Assembly (NCBI GenBank): GCA_009760855.2
Contig: WPIO01000020.1
Coordinates: 124,001 to 188,000 of the forward strand
Length of the DNA stretch: 64,000 nt
Source: Cristatella mucedo
Lineage: Eukaryota > Bryozoa > Phylactolaemata > Cristatellidae
Direction of reading: 5' to 3'
Positions within the stretch are counted from its first letter, which is position 1; each line of letters opens with the position of its first letter. The notes beneath the pieces are model-generated. The model did not search any database. It saw only the letters and a program-made list of their open reading frames with translations, and had not been told where the DNA came from. Shown here one piece after another: positions 48,189-60,349 of this stretch. The position numbers were made by a program, and so were the translations under genes.

Positions 48189-49081
48189 GTGAAGGTGATG
48201 AATCATCAACAGCAGCCTATTGGCTGCATTAGCCCCCCCCCCCCCCCCCCCCAGCAGCTGCAGTCTGTATTCATGCTCACTGGCCGTATCATTATGCCAT
48301 TAAAGAAGGAAACGAAGGGCTGGCAACTTCGACCCCCAGGCAATGCACTTGGAGGTGCAGCTTGGAGGCATGTCCTGAGGCTGTGGTCTGATGTTGCCTG
48401 AGCTCATGTGCCCACTCTTCCTGTCGGCTCTGAAACTCACGCCCACCAGTCTGACTAGTCTTATTTGGTTTTGGACTCGGCAGACGCCGTTTGAGCTAGG
48501 CAATCGATTATTGGAAGGCCCTTGGCACTTTAGAGGGAGGGAGGAGAATGGTTCGACCCCCATATCGATTCGGGAGCTTGCCTGCACATTGCGCTCTTAA
48601 TAGGATTGCCGCTGCAGAGCTCATGTCTTAGACAGATAGTAAGCAGTGCTTTTTACAGTACGACATACCCGCCGGCTTGCTTTCTATTGTGGGATGTCAT
48701 CGTCTGCTGTTGAATGCTGCTGGCGTGGAGCAGGCTTTTAATGGTGTCGTGTTTGTAATGTGGCTCCTTCTTTGGAAGTTCGGTCGTACTGGGCTGCTCG
48801 TTCGAGCTCAGAACAGTGGTGCAGCATATGCGACCATATGCTGCAACGAGGGGCCAGGCAAACTGGTCCGGCTGCTGTGCTGCCTTATAGCTTTCTGCTG
48901 GTTTGTTCTGGACCTCAGTTTTGTCACATTGTATTAGCACCTGCTGGGCCGATGTTAGCTGCCTGTCTGCAAGAGCTTGCACTGACCCCGGCAGCTGGGA
49001 AAAAAAGCTACGTCTACAGGCAGGCTTGGTGCCCAGATGAAATCTCACTGCTTGCACCGAGCTTTGCCAACGATCACGGCC

Positions 49082-49083
<2 letters not shown>

Positions 49084-49175
<92 letters not shown>
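49084..49175. repeat. (GT)n microsatellite
   Basis: About 46 GT units in MAP1 intron sequence. Confidence 0.97.
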
Positions 49176-49179
<4 letters not shown>

Positions 49180-49412
49180 TTATGGTGTGAATAGCACCTG
49201 GTTGCACTACAAAAACACATGAGTCGTCTAACTCAACTCCTAGCTGTTGCCGATAATCACGTGCACCGAACTATGTAAGTAACATTAGCTTAGTCTACTA
49301 GTTTTGTGAGACTTAGTGCACGTGACTTTCTTAATGTGGTGACATCAGCGTGTGTGCACCTGCATGCATTGGTTTGTGCATCTGTAGATTTGTGATGTGT
49401 TTCGTCTCTGTA

Positions 49413-49528
49413 TGGCCAAGAGGTCAAGGTGTTCACCTTTACAATCGAGGTCGTGAGCTTGAGTCCTATGGCATATGTGTACTGCCTGGATAGCGATCAG
49501 TTTCCTCATAGTGCTATACAACTGAATC
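49413..49528 (+). repeat. SINE A copy, decayed
   Basis: TATGGCCAAGAGGTCAAGGT, GGTCGTGAGCTTGAGTCC and GGATAGCGATCAGTTTCCTC. Confidence 0.65.
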
Positions 49529-50504
49529 TATTCTGACCATCTGGTCTGAATGGATTTTACGAACTCTTGTCTATCCGCCGTCTTTCCAGAAATGAAAATA
49601 TGTTATGCTACACACAAGTGAAAGCTGAGTTCAATACTCGCTAAGATGCTATTAAACCAATGCATCATTTATTAAAAACCTTGGGCATCTTCTATTAAAC
49701 ATCTGTCATATGGACAGTACTTGGCACCCCACTAGACTTTTGGTGTTATGTGAAAACAGGGGTAGCCAAGTCTTAAGTATTTAGGCCTAACCTACACAGC
49801 CGACCTTAAGACAAATGGGATAGTTTTTGGGTGCAGCTCTTGACGAATTGCATCTGGCCTGCTCTTATTGTCGAGGCCTCGGTCAACAGTAGGTGTCGCT
49901 ATCGTAATTAAACACTTCCCTACAGTACTTACAGCAATAGTTGGCCAGTATTGTGGCTAGCGATCCTCTGTGTGTGTGCTATCATTGTGGATCGCCATGA
50001 TTTATTAACGGTGGTCGGTTAATGAGCCTGAGACCTCCTGTGTTTGAGCCCTGGCACTAGCTACTTGTGGCTATTCCCAGCCCAAAGATTCCATGAATGC
50101 GAGTATTTCCTGCCCTGCCCGTTTTGCTGCCGTGCTTGGTCGGCTGTGAGCTCTTTCTTGTCTTTGTTTCTGGAGCTGGCAGTGCTTTGATGCCCTCTTC
50201 TCAAAAGATTCTTTACTTTTAATGCTGGTAATGACGGTGCTAATTGACCTGCTCGATTACCGACATCGCTTGGGGCGTGGCAATGGAGTTTGAAAACGAT
50301 TGAGGGCCTTCTCGAGTGCCAGTGCTAATTTGAGATGGAAAATTTGATACAGTAACCTGTACTGTCACGTGGGATGGGTTAGCTTCGGCTCTAAAAGATT
50401 AGTGTTGCCATCAGAAAAAGCGTGGCCTCGAAAGTTTATGGTCGTGCTCGTGAATGATTGAGCAAATGTGCGCCAACTCTATCGTGTCAAGTTGTTTGTG
50501 CCCC

Positions 50505-50665
50505 TAGGTCATAGCAAAGTGGGTAAGGGGCTAGGTCTCCGCGACTCCGGTCATGCATTCGAGCCCTGGGTTGGGCGATTCTTTATTGCCCACTGCAAGA
50601 GGTGATGATAGCCGGCAAGCTTCTTTTGCTGTTACATAAACGAGGCTATTAGAAAAGCTAACCTT
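50505..50665 (+). repeat. SINE B copy
   Basis: CATGCATTCGAGCCCTGG, GGCGATTCTTTATTGCCCAC and the end AAACGAGGCTATTAGAAAAG. Confidence 0.75.
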
Positions 50666-51214
50666 GTGTATCCGATGACCATGCCTATCTGTCGAACGCA
50701 GCAGGTGCTGCAGTCACCATGCATCCTCACGAAATCGCTGGACCACTCGTGTTTTTCCACAGCCTGAGTTGGCGAGGTGTGAGAAAGGGTCTCGTGTGTG
50801 AAAGCATTGCTTTGTCTGAGCTCTGAGCCGTCGGCTGAACAGCTGAGCTGTCGGTGCTGAACACATGGCAATGCAGTGCAGTAAGCAGCATCACAGAGAG
50901 GACTGTAGAAAGCGATCTTTTGTCATCAGTAGTTTCAACCATGTCCTCTGCCCACGCCTGCAGTAGGCCGAAGTCGTTAGTGGATGGTGTGCAAGAATAT
51001 GCACTAGTAGCAGTGGTAATCGGATGCACTAAGATGGATCATCGATTTTTTCATCTACTGATTAAATAGCTGCCTGCCTCAGTCGAGAGTAGAGCAAACG
51101 TCGGCCGTGTTGCCGTGTCGCAAGCAGGTTGCTGAACAGCTCGCACGCTGCAGTTTGAGAACCGAAAGTTGTGTTCGTTGTGCCATCAGTAGGTGAAGTT
51201 AAAGTCGAGGTCGG

Positions 51215-51370
51215 TTGATTCAATAGGGTTGCCTTTACATAGCAGCAGGAGTGCCCTGGCGGCCATCATCCTGATTGCAGCTTACAGTAAAGGATTGCCT
51301 GCATCGGGACTCGAACCACGACCTGGGTCGTGATGAGGTGCCAGAGCTCACCTCCAGGTTGAGACTTTGA
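51215..51370 (-). repeat. SINE B copy
   Basis: Complement carries ACAGTAAAGGATTGCCTGCA, GACTCGAACCACGACCTGGG and CGTGATGAGGTGCC. Confidence 0.7.
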
Positions 51371-51854
51371 GTCGGTCGGTTGGTGCATACTTGAATGAAA
51401 GTCGGCGCGAGTAAACTGAGGAAGCAGCTGAGGAAGCAGCCTGCGGGTCTTAAGTTACTGAGCCTGTTTGCCAGTAATGTTTACCCAGCCGCCACGCATC
51501 GTTTAAGCATGCAGCTGAGGCATAGTGTTACCATTTACATTAATATTGAGCAGTGTCGACGTTCGCGTGTTTGAACTAATTCCATGCCAGCCAGTTGTGG
51601 CTTTGCCACCATTTCAACAGACGACATCTGGAATTGTGCAGCTTGACTTACCTGTTGCTTCAGTGTGTTGTAAAAAGCAGCAAATACAGCAACCCTTCGC
51701 TTGATCGTTGACAGCAAGTGGTATCACGAGCCGGCGTCACTCATGTTTCATTGGTGGATACAGTTACTCTTTCTTGTTCTACCCTTCTATGTGCATGCTA
51801 AAAACTATGGCTCTTTGAATTCCTGCTTCAGCCATGTGCTGTCCAACCATTGTT

Positions 51855-51998
51855 GTTAGCTGATTCAACGGCCTCATTTGTATAGTGGCAGAAGAGCCTT
51901 AAAATCTATCACTTGCACTTGGCAATTAAGGATCGTCCAGTGCAGGGCTCGAACCCACACCTTGGGTCGTGAAGAGGGGGCACCTTAGTGACAGAGCA
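51855..51998 (-). repeat. SINE B copy
   Basis: Complement carries TTAGCTGATTCAACGGCCTC, GGCAATTAAGGATCGTCCAG and GGGCTCGAACCCACACCTTG. Confidence 0.75.
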
Positions 51999-52564
51999 GG
52001 TAGCATGGCACGATGTTTTTGGGATCTGTTCTCTTAGTCGTCGTAAAATGGCATGTACCCTAGAAGTGATTGCTCGTTGGGCCAAGAAGTTCTGTGCCTG
52101 AAATCTAGCATTTTCGGATGCATAAATGCACATGTTGTGAAAACTGGTCTACGTATGAGCTTTTTTTTTAATTAATGACTGCTAGCTTGTATGGCTCAAC
52201 TTCATCCAAGCCCGGCCAGGCAATATTACTTTTTGGTTAGTCCTTTGTTTACAAGCACCTAGTGTGTGCAACTTGATTTTGCCCTCTATCACCTATACAG
52301 GCCGATTTGTTATTGTTACAGTGAAGCTGCTTTGTATATCACGCAGGCGTTTGATGTCTTGGGCGCTACCCTGAAACTTTAGCCTTCATTCGATCAAGAA
52401 AAAAATTCTGGTGATTCTCATGGTTTGGGATTGCCAGAGCACAAACCAAAGCCTCGAGTATCTGTGAACTCTGGTCGATTGGAAGTTATCCAATAATATC
52501 ATCCTCATGGTTAGCTCTAAAAGTACTACTCTCGAGCTTATTACAAAAACCGTTAGAAAAGATC

Positions 52565-52722
52565 AGACCCCATGGGTAATGTGCTCACTCTTCCTAACGT
52601 TGGTCGTGGGTTTAAGTCCATCGTTGGGCGATCGTTTATTGCTCACTGCAGGCAGCGGTGATAGCCGTTAAGGTTCTTCTGCTGCTATAAAAATGAGGCT
52701 GGTGAATCAGGTAGCCTTTTTT
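52565..52722 (+). repeat. SINE B copy
   Basis: GGTCGTGGGTTTAAGTCCAT, GGGCGATCGTTTATTGCTCA and the end AATGAGGCTGGTGAATCAGG. Confidence 0.75.
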
Positions 52723-54220
52723 TACGTCCTGGTAGCATCCATTTTGGTGGTCGGCCAGGCGTAGCTGCTAAATGTCGGGCTTGAAATGCTGCAGTGACCA
52801 TCTTTAGAGGATACTGACAGTGCTTCATCAGCATGGCCATAGCAATTGTGAGATAGAGACAACTGTTTATGATTAGCAAAGTTACAGTTTGCTATAACCT
52901 CTGAAAATATGCTGTGACTGGATCGATGGCCTGAGCAGCTAGATTTTGCAGTGAGTTGTTAAAACGCCTGGGTAGAGATACAATTGTCTTATGGATCTAT
53001 GCAAACAACCTTATTATCATTATTATTATCTGGCCATTGAAAGCGAACGTGCTGGCGCCGTGCGCTCGTGTGCAGCAAAGCAGAGACTGGGGGCATTGCT
53101 GGAAGTTGTCGTAGTAACAGCTAGGGGCTTCAGCAGCAAAGAAGCGCCCGTGTGAAAGAGCAGCAGGCAAACCGGTTTTGAGTTTTGGGCAAGAGCCGAC
53201 TGAGCCGGCATCTTTTTGTGCTCAAGCATCTTTGATCAAGGGGCAGCTTTTTTTTAATGGCCGTGCAGCATTAGTGATTCAGGCTCTTGCAACTGCTGGG
53301 TAATCGAGTGCACTGTTGGAGTGATGTGGTGGGGTGTGGCCTAGCGAAAGCCTGTGCTCACCTAATGTGGAATCGATTTTGTTTATAAATGTAGCAATAT
53401 TCCTACTGTGGGCACTGTGCCCATAGCAGGAAGTTCAACATGTTAGCCGGCATATTTACTTTTTAAAAAGCATGTCTTCAGATTTCTTAGTTAAGATTTA
53501 TGATTTAGAGTTAAAGATTTGTGGCGCTGGCTACTGTTGTACTTGCCGCTGTGTGCACAGTGCCAATAGCAGGAAATGCGCTGTCTCTTAATGTAAAACG
53601 TCGCCATATAGCTGGTTAGCTAAGCCGAAATGGCAAAGCCTCGAGGTCTGTGAGACCCTGACCTCAGAGAGTTCACGGTTAGGGTCTCGCCCAATTGCTC
53701 CAGATAGCGTCTCGAAGTGGACACACCGGGCGGCTGTCAAATCGGAACGTTGACGAGGCTGTCTTGAAACTGCCTAAAAATACTCGCTGGAGCCAGGCTG
53801 TGCCTAGCATAACCGAGTTAGAAAGGCCTTAAATGAACTGATGGCACAATCCTGTTCTCGAATCTAATGTCGTTGAGTGGACTTCTCGGGAGTATGATAA
53901 ATTGGGCTTACAAAGCTTATTCGAAAGTAAGAACCGAGCTGCTGTGACTTCGAGTCGCTTTCGTGTGCTGCCGGTAGTCATCCATTCGTATGCTGCTCGA
54001 GTGGACCGACCAGCCTGTCTGCTGTGCGTGGCTTGCTTAGTGGTTCTTTTGCTGCATGGAAATATGTTCAGTTTTGTTATGAGGCGCTATGCAAATATAT
54101 AACATTATTATTATTATTACTGACTGCCTGTGCTGTCTGGCGGCTGGAAATTCGGGCGTCCCAGCGGCAAGCTCGGCTTTTTTGGCTGCCATGTCATGCA
54201 TGCTCATACTGCCTTGCTAG

Positions 54221-54355
54221 GTGAGCACACCATCCACGGCGAGAGTGCAAACCTCCACGTCGACGTGCTGATCAATCCCCTGATTGAGACCGTGACCGAT
54301 GCCCTGAGGGTGCTGCTGCTTCTGCCCACCAAGCATAAGCACGTCATTTACGCAG
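54221..54355 (+). CDS. MAP1: MAP1/futsch, exon 3
   Basis: Encodes EHTIHGESANLHVDVLINPL, then IETVTDALRVLLLLPTKHKH and VIYAG across the junction. It corresponds to the MAP1 heavy-chain stretch HHRSDVLE..VLINP..EAV...L.....HK.LV..G. Acceptor actgccttgctag, donor TACGCAG/gtaaaag; phase 1 at both ends, matching exons 1/2 and 4. Only 108 bp of intron separate it from exon 4. Confidence 0.85.
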
Positions 54356-54463
54356 GTAAAAGCAAAGGTCGAGCAAAAAACCCAAGGCACGCCGCAGCCG
54401 AAAGGCTTTGAGCACTTGGGCACTCGCACGCACTGGAGTTTATTGCGGGCATTCTCTATGTAG

Positions 54464-57400
54464 GCTACGGCTTCGAGCGGACCGGCAACTGGATTCTGCA
54501 GGATGGCTCGTTCACGTTTGCCGACCTGTCGGCCGTCGTCGAGCAGCGCGATGTGGCCGCGGCCTTGCAGGAGGAGCAACCGCTCGGCGGTGGCCGCACG
54601 CTGGCTCTCCACTGCCTTGCCGATGGTCACTGGCAGGAGGCTCACGTGCGCGCCTCCGAACTCGGACGGCGCCTGCACGTCAGTGTCAACCCAGCGGCAC
54701 AGAGGCCGCAGGAGGGCAGCGGCGACGGCGTAGTCCGGTTCGCTGCCTACCTGTCTCTCTTCGTGAATCCGTTCGGCGAGGCGGCCGAGGCGCTGCAGAC
54801 GTCGACGATACTGGGCAGCTTGAACTTCGAGAGGCCGACGGTGTATGCGTTCCCGGCCGGTCGCGGCGACTGCGCCCTGTTCGGCATCAGCGGCTTCAAC
54901 ATGCTCGTCGACGGCGGGGCGGCGCGCAGGTCGTGCTTCTGGCCATGCGTGCGACACATCAACTGCCTCGACGTGCTCGTCGTCAGCCACGTCGGCGAGA
55001 ACAGCGTGCTCGGCCTGAAGAGCTTCCTGCAGAAGAAGGCTGCCGAGCCGTCCACTCGACCGGCCATAGGGCACGTCTACTTCAATGGCAGGCCCGCCGA
55101 CGCTGCGGCCAGCGGCAGTGGCAAGGAGCTGACGGTCGACCTGGCGCACGAGGCCGGCCAGCTGGCCGGCTACCTGCACGCCGCCGGCTGCTCGACGAGC
55201 CACTGCCACTCGTCGGCGGCGGCGACCTCCTCCTCGAAGGAGGCACCCGTCGCCACGCCCGTCAACCTGTACCACAAGATCGGTCACGGCTCGCTGGACA
55301 TGTACGTGCTGAACCCATCCAAGGAGAGCGCCGGCAAGGCGACTGCCGCCGTCGACGGAACCAGCTCGGTGGCCATCCTGCTCGTCTGGAAGCCGGTCAG
55401 CCCCAGCGAGAAGGTCACTCGCATCCTGTTTCCAGGCAGCACGCCGCAGGCGGAGCTGCTGAAGGCGTTCGAGAAGCTCAAGCACCTGGATGCCTTGCGC
55501 GCCTCCTCGGAGCAGCAGCAGCGTCCCAAGACGGCCTCCGCTGCCGGGACACCGTCCAAGTCGGGCCCGGCAGCAGCGCCCGCTGCCGCCGCCAAGAAGC
55601 TGCCGCCTTCCAAGCTGACGGCCGCCGAATCGACGGCTGCTGCAGCGCCTCCACGCAGCAGCACCCCGGCGTCGTCGGCTGCAACCCCGGCGGCCGAGGC
55701 GACTCCGGCGAGCCCAGCCGCTGCTGCCGCTGCTCCTGTCGAGCCTGCTGTCTCCGCCGCCGCCACCACCTTGTCCCCTGCTGAGCCGGCCGGCGTTGTT
55801 GAGGATGAGCACGTGGCCACGCCGAGTGCAGCAGCTCAGCGCTCGGCGACGCCGTCGTCCCGCTCCATCACCAAGTCTCCTTCGCCTTCGCCTCCCAAGT
55901 CCCCAAGTCTGACTGACGATGACGCAGCGTCAGCAGCTCTAGGCTCGGGGCCTAGCGCTGCTGACGTGGCGGCTGCCAACGACGACGCTCCGCACCCCGC
56001 ACCGGAAGAGGACGCCCACGCAGAGGTCGATGAAGAAGGCGACCAGCCAGCCGTGGCCTGGCAAGACGACGACGAGACGAAGCCCGAGGCGCTTCCGGAA
56101 CCCTTGTGCGCTGCCGGCAGCTTGGCGACGGGCAGCAGGTACGGCGTCGCGTACGTGGAGCGTTCCGGCGACGACCGAGCGTGCGGGCCTTCGGCAGGAG
56201 ACGACGACGATGCGCCAGCGTGTCCAGAAGCTGCCGCCGGTGACGCCGTTCCCGATGAGCCGCTCGTAGAGGACGAGAACGCAGCCGCTGCCAAGCACGA
56301 CGCAGCAGGTGGTGCCGGTGACAGCGGCGGCGCTGCCGTCCTTGACGAGGATCAATCCAATGAGGACGTTCCACGCGAGATGGACACTGAAGAAGACGAT
56401 GCTGCTGCTGCTGCTGCTGCTTCCGATGTCGACTCGGAAGTGCCTGCCGACACCGCCGAGGTGGCCGCTGCCGACCCACACTGTGACAAAGTGACCGAGG
56501 ATGACGGCAGACCGGCCTCGCTGCAAGTAGGCCGACGAGACGACAGCAGCGACGCTGAGAAGAGAGCCGCCTCGCCTGGTCTGGCTGACGAGGAGGAGGA
56601 CGAGGAGGAGCTCCGAGGTGCTTCGCACGATGAGATCGCGATGAGTGCTTCGCACGATGAGAGCCCAGTCGTCGAGGAGCCCGTCGATGCCGTGACAGCA
56701 GCCGACGGCTTCGAGAGCGCGCCAGCTGCCGAGGCGGCAGAGGAAGACGAAGGCAGCAGCGTGCAGCTTGCCGAGAGCGGCCTCAATGATCGGGGCCAGC
56801 CAGGGGAGTGCTGCTATGCCGATGGCGGATCGGTGGCTGCCTCTGGCGAGGCGATCGGTGCAGCTGAATTGCTCGATGCTAGCGCCGGCCGCGGGATCGA
56901 CGAGGGTGGCGAGGTCACACCCATCGAGGACGAAGAGTGGGCCAACGTTGCAGCCGGCAGCGCAGGTGGAGCCCAGCCTGGTGCTTCGACAGAAGACGTC
57001 AAGGCTGCTAGCGAAGGTGAGACTGCCGCCGCCGCCGAGGACGGCAGTGTTGACGACGATGGCGACAAACATCCCGAGGCTGACGATGGCGATGAGGATC
57101 CCATGGCTGACGAGGGCGACATGACCACTGACGAGGGCGAGGCTAATGATGGATTCAAGATATCCACGGACGATGTCAAGACGGACGATGACGACGAGAT
57201 TGCCACTGAGGATTTCGATGCTTACGATGACGGCAAGATGACCGCGGAGGATGTCAAGGTTGCTGGTGAGGACAGCAGCGAGGCGGTCACCGAAGATTTC
57301 AAGGCTGACGATTCAGTCGAGCTATCAGTGCTAGATGGGGATGACTCCGCTGCCCGTCATGATTTTGATTACAAAATAGAAAGCCTGAGTGATGAGATCG

Positions 57401-58066
57401 GCAGCCAGGATGAGAGCAGTGCTGGAAGCAATTCGTCCACGCCCAAGCCTTGTGGAACACCGGTTGATCAGCAAGCACCAGGTTCGCCTGTGCCTGGCCT
57501 GAGTGCTACTGCTTCTGGCGACCTGCTCACAGAAGATGAAGAACCTGGCACATCTGCCAATGACAGTGCCACCCCACTGGTAGCCAATGAAGCCCTTGAG
57601 TTTAACGAGTCGGACGAAGTAGGTCCTAATGTTCCGAGTGAAGATGCCACTGCAAGTGCAGCACACTGTGGCCAGGCAACTGCTCAGATTGGGTCTTCAG
57701 TCGATAGCGAGCCGACATTTGAGAGTGAAACTGCTGGTCACTGCAGCAACCAAGGCGATGCAGCAGAAGAGCTTCCGGAAGACTCCGCTGTCGTTGGCAA
57801 TCAGTTGCTTGACTTTGGTACCGATGCTGTGTCTTCCAACATGCACTTCGAGGCGTCTAGCTGTTCAGCCTCCGAGCCCTCGTCGGTTCGCGCAAGCTAC
57901 TGCGAAGAGGATGCTGACGAGATCAGCATGGTTGCCGTGTCTGGCAGCTCTGCTCATATAGCTGATGTCATGAACGAGGTGGGATTTATAGAAAATGATG
58001 GCGATGCAAAGCCCTCACGGGATTCTGCGAGTGCTGCTGACAGCATCGAAGATATTCCTACAGAAG
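54464..58066 (+). CDS. MAP1: MAP1/futsch, large exon 4 (heavy chain)
   Basis: About 1,200 codons. The first 350 are the conserved MAP1 heavy-chain domain: ERTGNWILQDGSFTFADL, then AFPAGRGDCALFGISGFNML, VDGGAARRSCFWPCVRHI, VLVVSHVGENSVLGLKSFLQ and KIGHGSLDMYVLNPSKES, and finally ILFPGSTPQAELLKAFEKLK. This domain has a metallo-beta-lactamase-like fold; the metal-binding HxHxDH is replaced by SHVGEN, as expected for the non-enzymatic MAP1 family. Next comes 150 residues rich in Ala, Pro and Ser, then a long Asp/Glu-rich disordered region with repeated D-D-x-K-x-x-D-D-x-E units near 57120-57330. Vertebrate-like KKEE/KKEI repeats are absent. Entry phase is 1 (acceptor ttctctatgtag), exit phase 1 at ACAGAAG/gtgagg. 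Without splicing the frame ends at 58119. Long open frames on the opposite strand and in frame +2 are shadows of GC-rich codon use. Confidence 0.93.
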
Positions 58067-58539
58067 GTGAGGACCGATCTGTGCGCATCTTGGCAACCTT
58101 AGGCTGTTGTAATCCTTGAAAGCACCAGCATTGCCATGTCTTTTGAGTGTTCCCAGCACCGAGAGGTGTTGTGTGCTCATTGTTGTGGATTCCTCCAAGG
58201 TGCCATAAATAATTTACGGAAGATGAGTTGCCTCCCAGCTAGGGTTGTTTATATGTTGAATACACATGGTGGATTTCTTACAGTGCAACCACCTCCACTT
58301 GAAAACTCGCCTCTGTGACACCTAGTACTGCGAATCGGTTACTCCCCGCCAGTACTGTCTGCTGTTAGATTTGCCATATATATCGTGTCTTTTGGGTTCT
58401 TTGGTTCAGCTGTGATAGAGAAGAATATTCGGCATCGACCTTTGGCACATAGCTTTCTGGTCATTCGAGCTGTGCACAACACTATTAGTTCACTCGAATT
58501 CGGCTTCTGAGAGGCTGCCGCCTAATTTTTACGTGCACT

Positions 58540-59372
58540 AATATCTGTTGTGCCACCATCACCACGTGCTCGAAATTTAGGTGTCTTTTTCGACAGCTAC
58601 CTAACTTTAAAAGCTTCATTCAGAACACTGCTTCTACAGCTAGCCATCACGTCCGATCCCTTTTCAAGATTAGGAGCTGTCTTCCACTGTGGCTTGCTTG
58701 CAAAAAATTCAACTAGCTCCGTTCTGTCTCGGCTTAATTATTGTAACCCCTTTTGGCTGGGCCACTAAGGAAAGCAACTAGGCCACTACAGCTGTCTCTG
58801 AATATGGCTGCAAGGGTAGTCTTTAAGTCCCAGAGGTATGAGCACGTGTCTTCTTTGCTAAAAGAGCTAGGATGGATGCCGGTTGAGCAACGGATACAGA
58901 GCACAGTTCTTACGCTGACCCACAAGGCCCGCCACGGATTGGCTCCTCCTTACCTAGCTTAACTGCTGTACTAGTTTCAGCCTCTTCGCCCCTCAGGTCC
59001 TGTATGGACAATAAATTAGCTGCTCCATTCCTCCGCTTAAACACCGTCGGCGACAGAAGCTCTGCGGGTCCTAGACTGTGGAACTTGCTTCCACAATTCT
59101 TACGCAACGACAACTACCCTCCTGCTGCCGATTATGGCTCATCCTTTTCAGCAGTCCTGAGCTGCTACTTTCATGCTACTCACTACCTCAACTGCTCTCC
59201 TGACTCTGCTATGCTTCCCACTTTCTCTTTGTTGTGTGAGACGAAGTCCATTGGCTACCGAATGCGTACCGAAAGCCACTTAGGCTGTGAGTGCCCTATG
59301 CAAAACTCTCCTGCGTAACACCCACATAATCTTTATGACTTTGTGGAGTTACAAACGGAGATACATTGCATT
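58540..59372 (+). pseudogene. LINE family II 3' fragment
   Basis: Encodes ARNLGVFFDSYLTLKASF, LSLNMAARVVFKSQRYEHVS, LKELGWMPVEQRIQSTVLTL, THKARHGLAPPYLA and MDNKLAAPFLRLNTVGDR, with stops and frameshifts between. It is 5' truncated and ends with GGAGATACATTGCATTACAT, the family tail. It is in the same direction as MAP1. Confidence 0.88.
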
Positions 59373-59534
59373 ACATAGGCAAGTCTTCCCGGTCTGCACA
59401 CTTTCCACAATGACCAACCATGTGCCTTGTCGGAAATATCGAGCCTAAATAACTACTTCCCAATTCCGTGTCTTAGTACCTCCAGAGCTAGCCTTGTAGA
59501 TTAGTGCTTTACGCTTCCCCTGCCACTGCCGTAA

Positions 59535-59618
59535 GGACGATCGATCCTAGTGTAGCCCATTTAACCAAGAGCGTCTGCTGCTGCTATACAAATGAGGCTG
59601 TTAAATCGGCCAATATCT
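59535..59618 (+). repeat. SINE B 3' part
   Basis: CTGCTGCTGCTATACAAATG followed by AGGCTGTTAAATCGGCCAAT. Confidence 0.6.
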
Positions 59619-59950
59619 ATTTTAAAAGTCGCGTTTGTTTCCCAGTGTTTAGAAGGCCACGCTATGTTCGGCTGATTTTTGTTATGGCATTATGCTGATC
59701 TCTTGCTAGTGTTTTCTTCACTTAAGTTAGAATGCATATTTTTACTGCTAGGTTTTGAGGTCTGTGCGTTCCTTGCTCTCATTTTCTTACAGGCCTGCTG
59801 CCTGCGCTCGCACGTATATCGTACTGTGAGCCTGTGAGCAGGCCTTTTTTCACTGGCAGCTCTTTGTGTTAACAGCTCCCGAATCGTTGGACTTGCTGCC
59901 TGGCATTGCGCCACCTAATGTCAACCTCCAGCTACGCTTTGGTAGGTCTG

Positions 59951-60164
59951 GCTCTCTAGACGTTGTCTACTCTAGATAGAATTTATGGTTGTGTGCCTCC
60001 CAAGTGTTACTGGTTTCCATCATTGATAAATCTGCAACTATCTATTAATGGTCTCCGGCTCTCTAGACGTTGTCTACTCTAGATAGAATTTATGGTTGTG
60101 TGCCTCCCAAGTGTTACTGGTTTCCATCATTGATAAATCTGCAACTATCTATTAATGGTCTCCG
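59951..60164. repeat. Perfect 107-bp tandem duplication in MAP1 intron
   Basis: 59951-60057 and 60058-60164 are identical on reading. The unit begins GCTCTCTAGACGTTGTCTAC and ends ATTAATGGTCTCCG. Confidence 0.95.
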
Positions 60165-60349
60165 CTACTGCGTGTCTTGTGGCTTTTTTACAGATGAGGG
60201 TGGGTGGGTCGACCAAGCCAGTTACTGTAGCGGTACACGCCAGATGCATTCTCGGTGCCTCGAATGTCATGCAGCCTAGCGGCAGCCTGCTGCATCGAGC
60301 TGCCTGCTTGCAGGAGCCGGACTCGCTTCGACCGGCGACAGCCAGGCAG

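Larger units (their letters stand above)
44619..54220 (+). other. MAP1 introns 1-2
   Basis: Two introns (or one if the candidate exon is wrong). The first 900 bp are GC-rich like a promoter-proximal intron. Further on are LINE I (46430-46930), SINE B (47385-47535 minus; 51215-51370 minus; 51855-51995 minus; 50505 and 52565 plus), SINE A (47928, 49413), a C run (48233-48252), a GT repeat (49084-49175), and a LINE-type tail (54080-54115). The rest shows only short frames without domains. Confidence 0.6.
58067..60349 (+). other. MAP1 intron 4
   Basis: A 2.3-kb intron between the heavy-chain exon and exon 5. It contains a plus-strand LINE II piece, a short SINE B tail (59535-59618) and a perfect 107-bp tandem duplication. 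If kept in the transcript, the frame ends at 58119. Confidence 0.75.

Noticed and set aside
49022-49083. MAP1 exon ending at the GT repeat (AWCPDEISLLAPSFANDHG)
   Set aside because: It vaguely recalls the MAP1 N-terminal domain, but neither possible frame gives phase 1 at its end and the donor would lie inside a GT microsatellite.
54408-55784. Plus-strand 458-codon open frame in another frame
   Set aside because: Frame-shifted reading of MAP1 exon 4; Arg-rich and without family motifs.
54217-55812. Minus-strand 531-codon open frame across MAP1 exon 4
   Set aside because: It mirrors the GC-rich MAP1 codons, is Arg/Gly-rich without any domain, and the plus strand has clear family motifs and splice sites.
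55939-57072. Minus-strand 377-codon open frame
   Set aside because: Opposite-strand shadow of the Asp/Glu-rich MAP1 region; low-complexity Val/Gly/Arg content.
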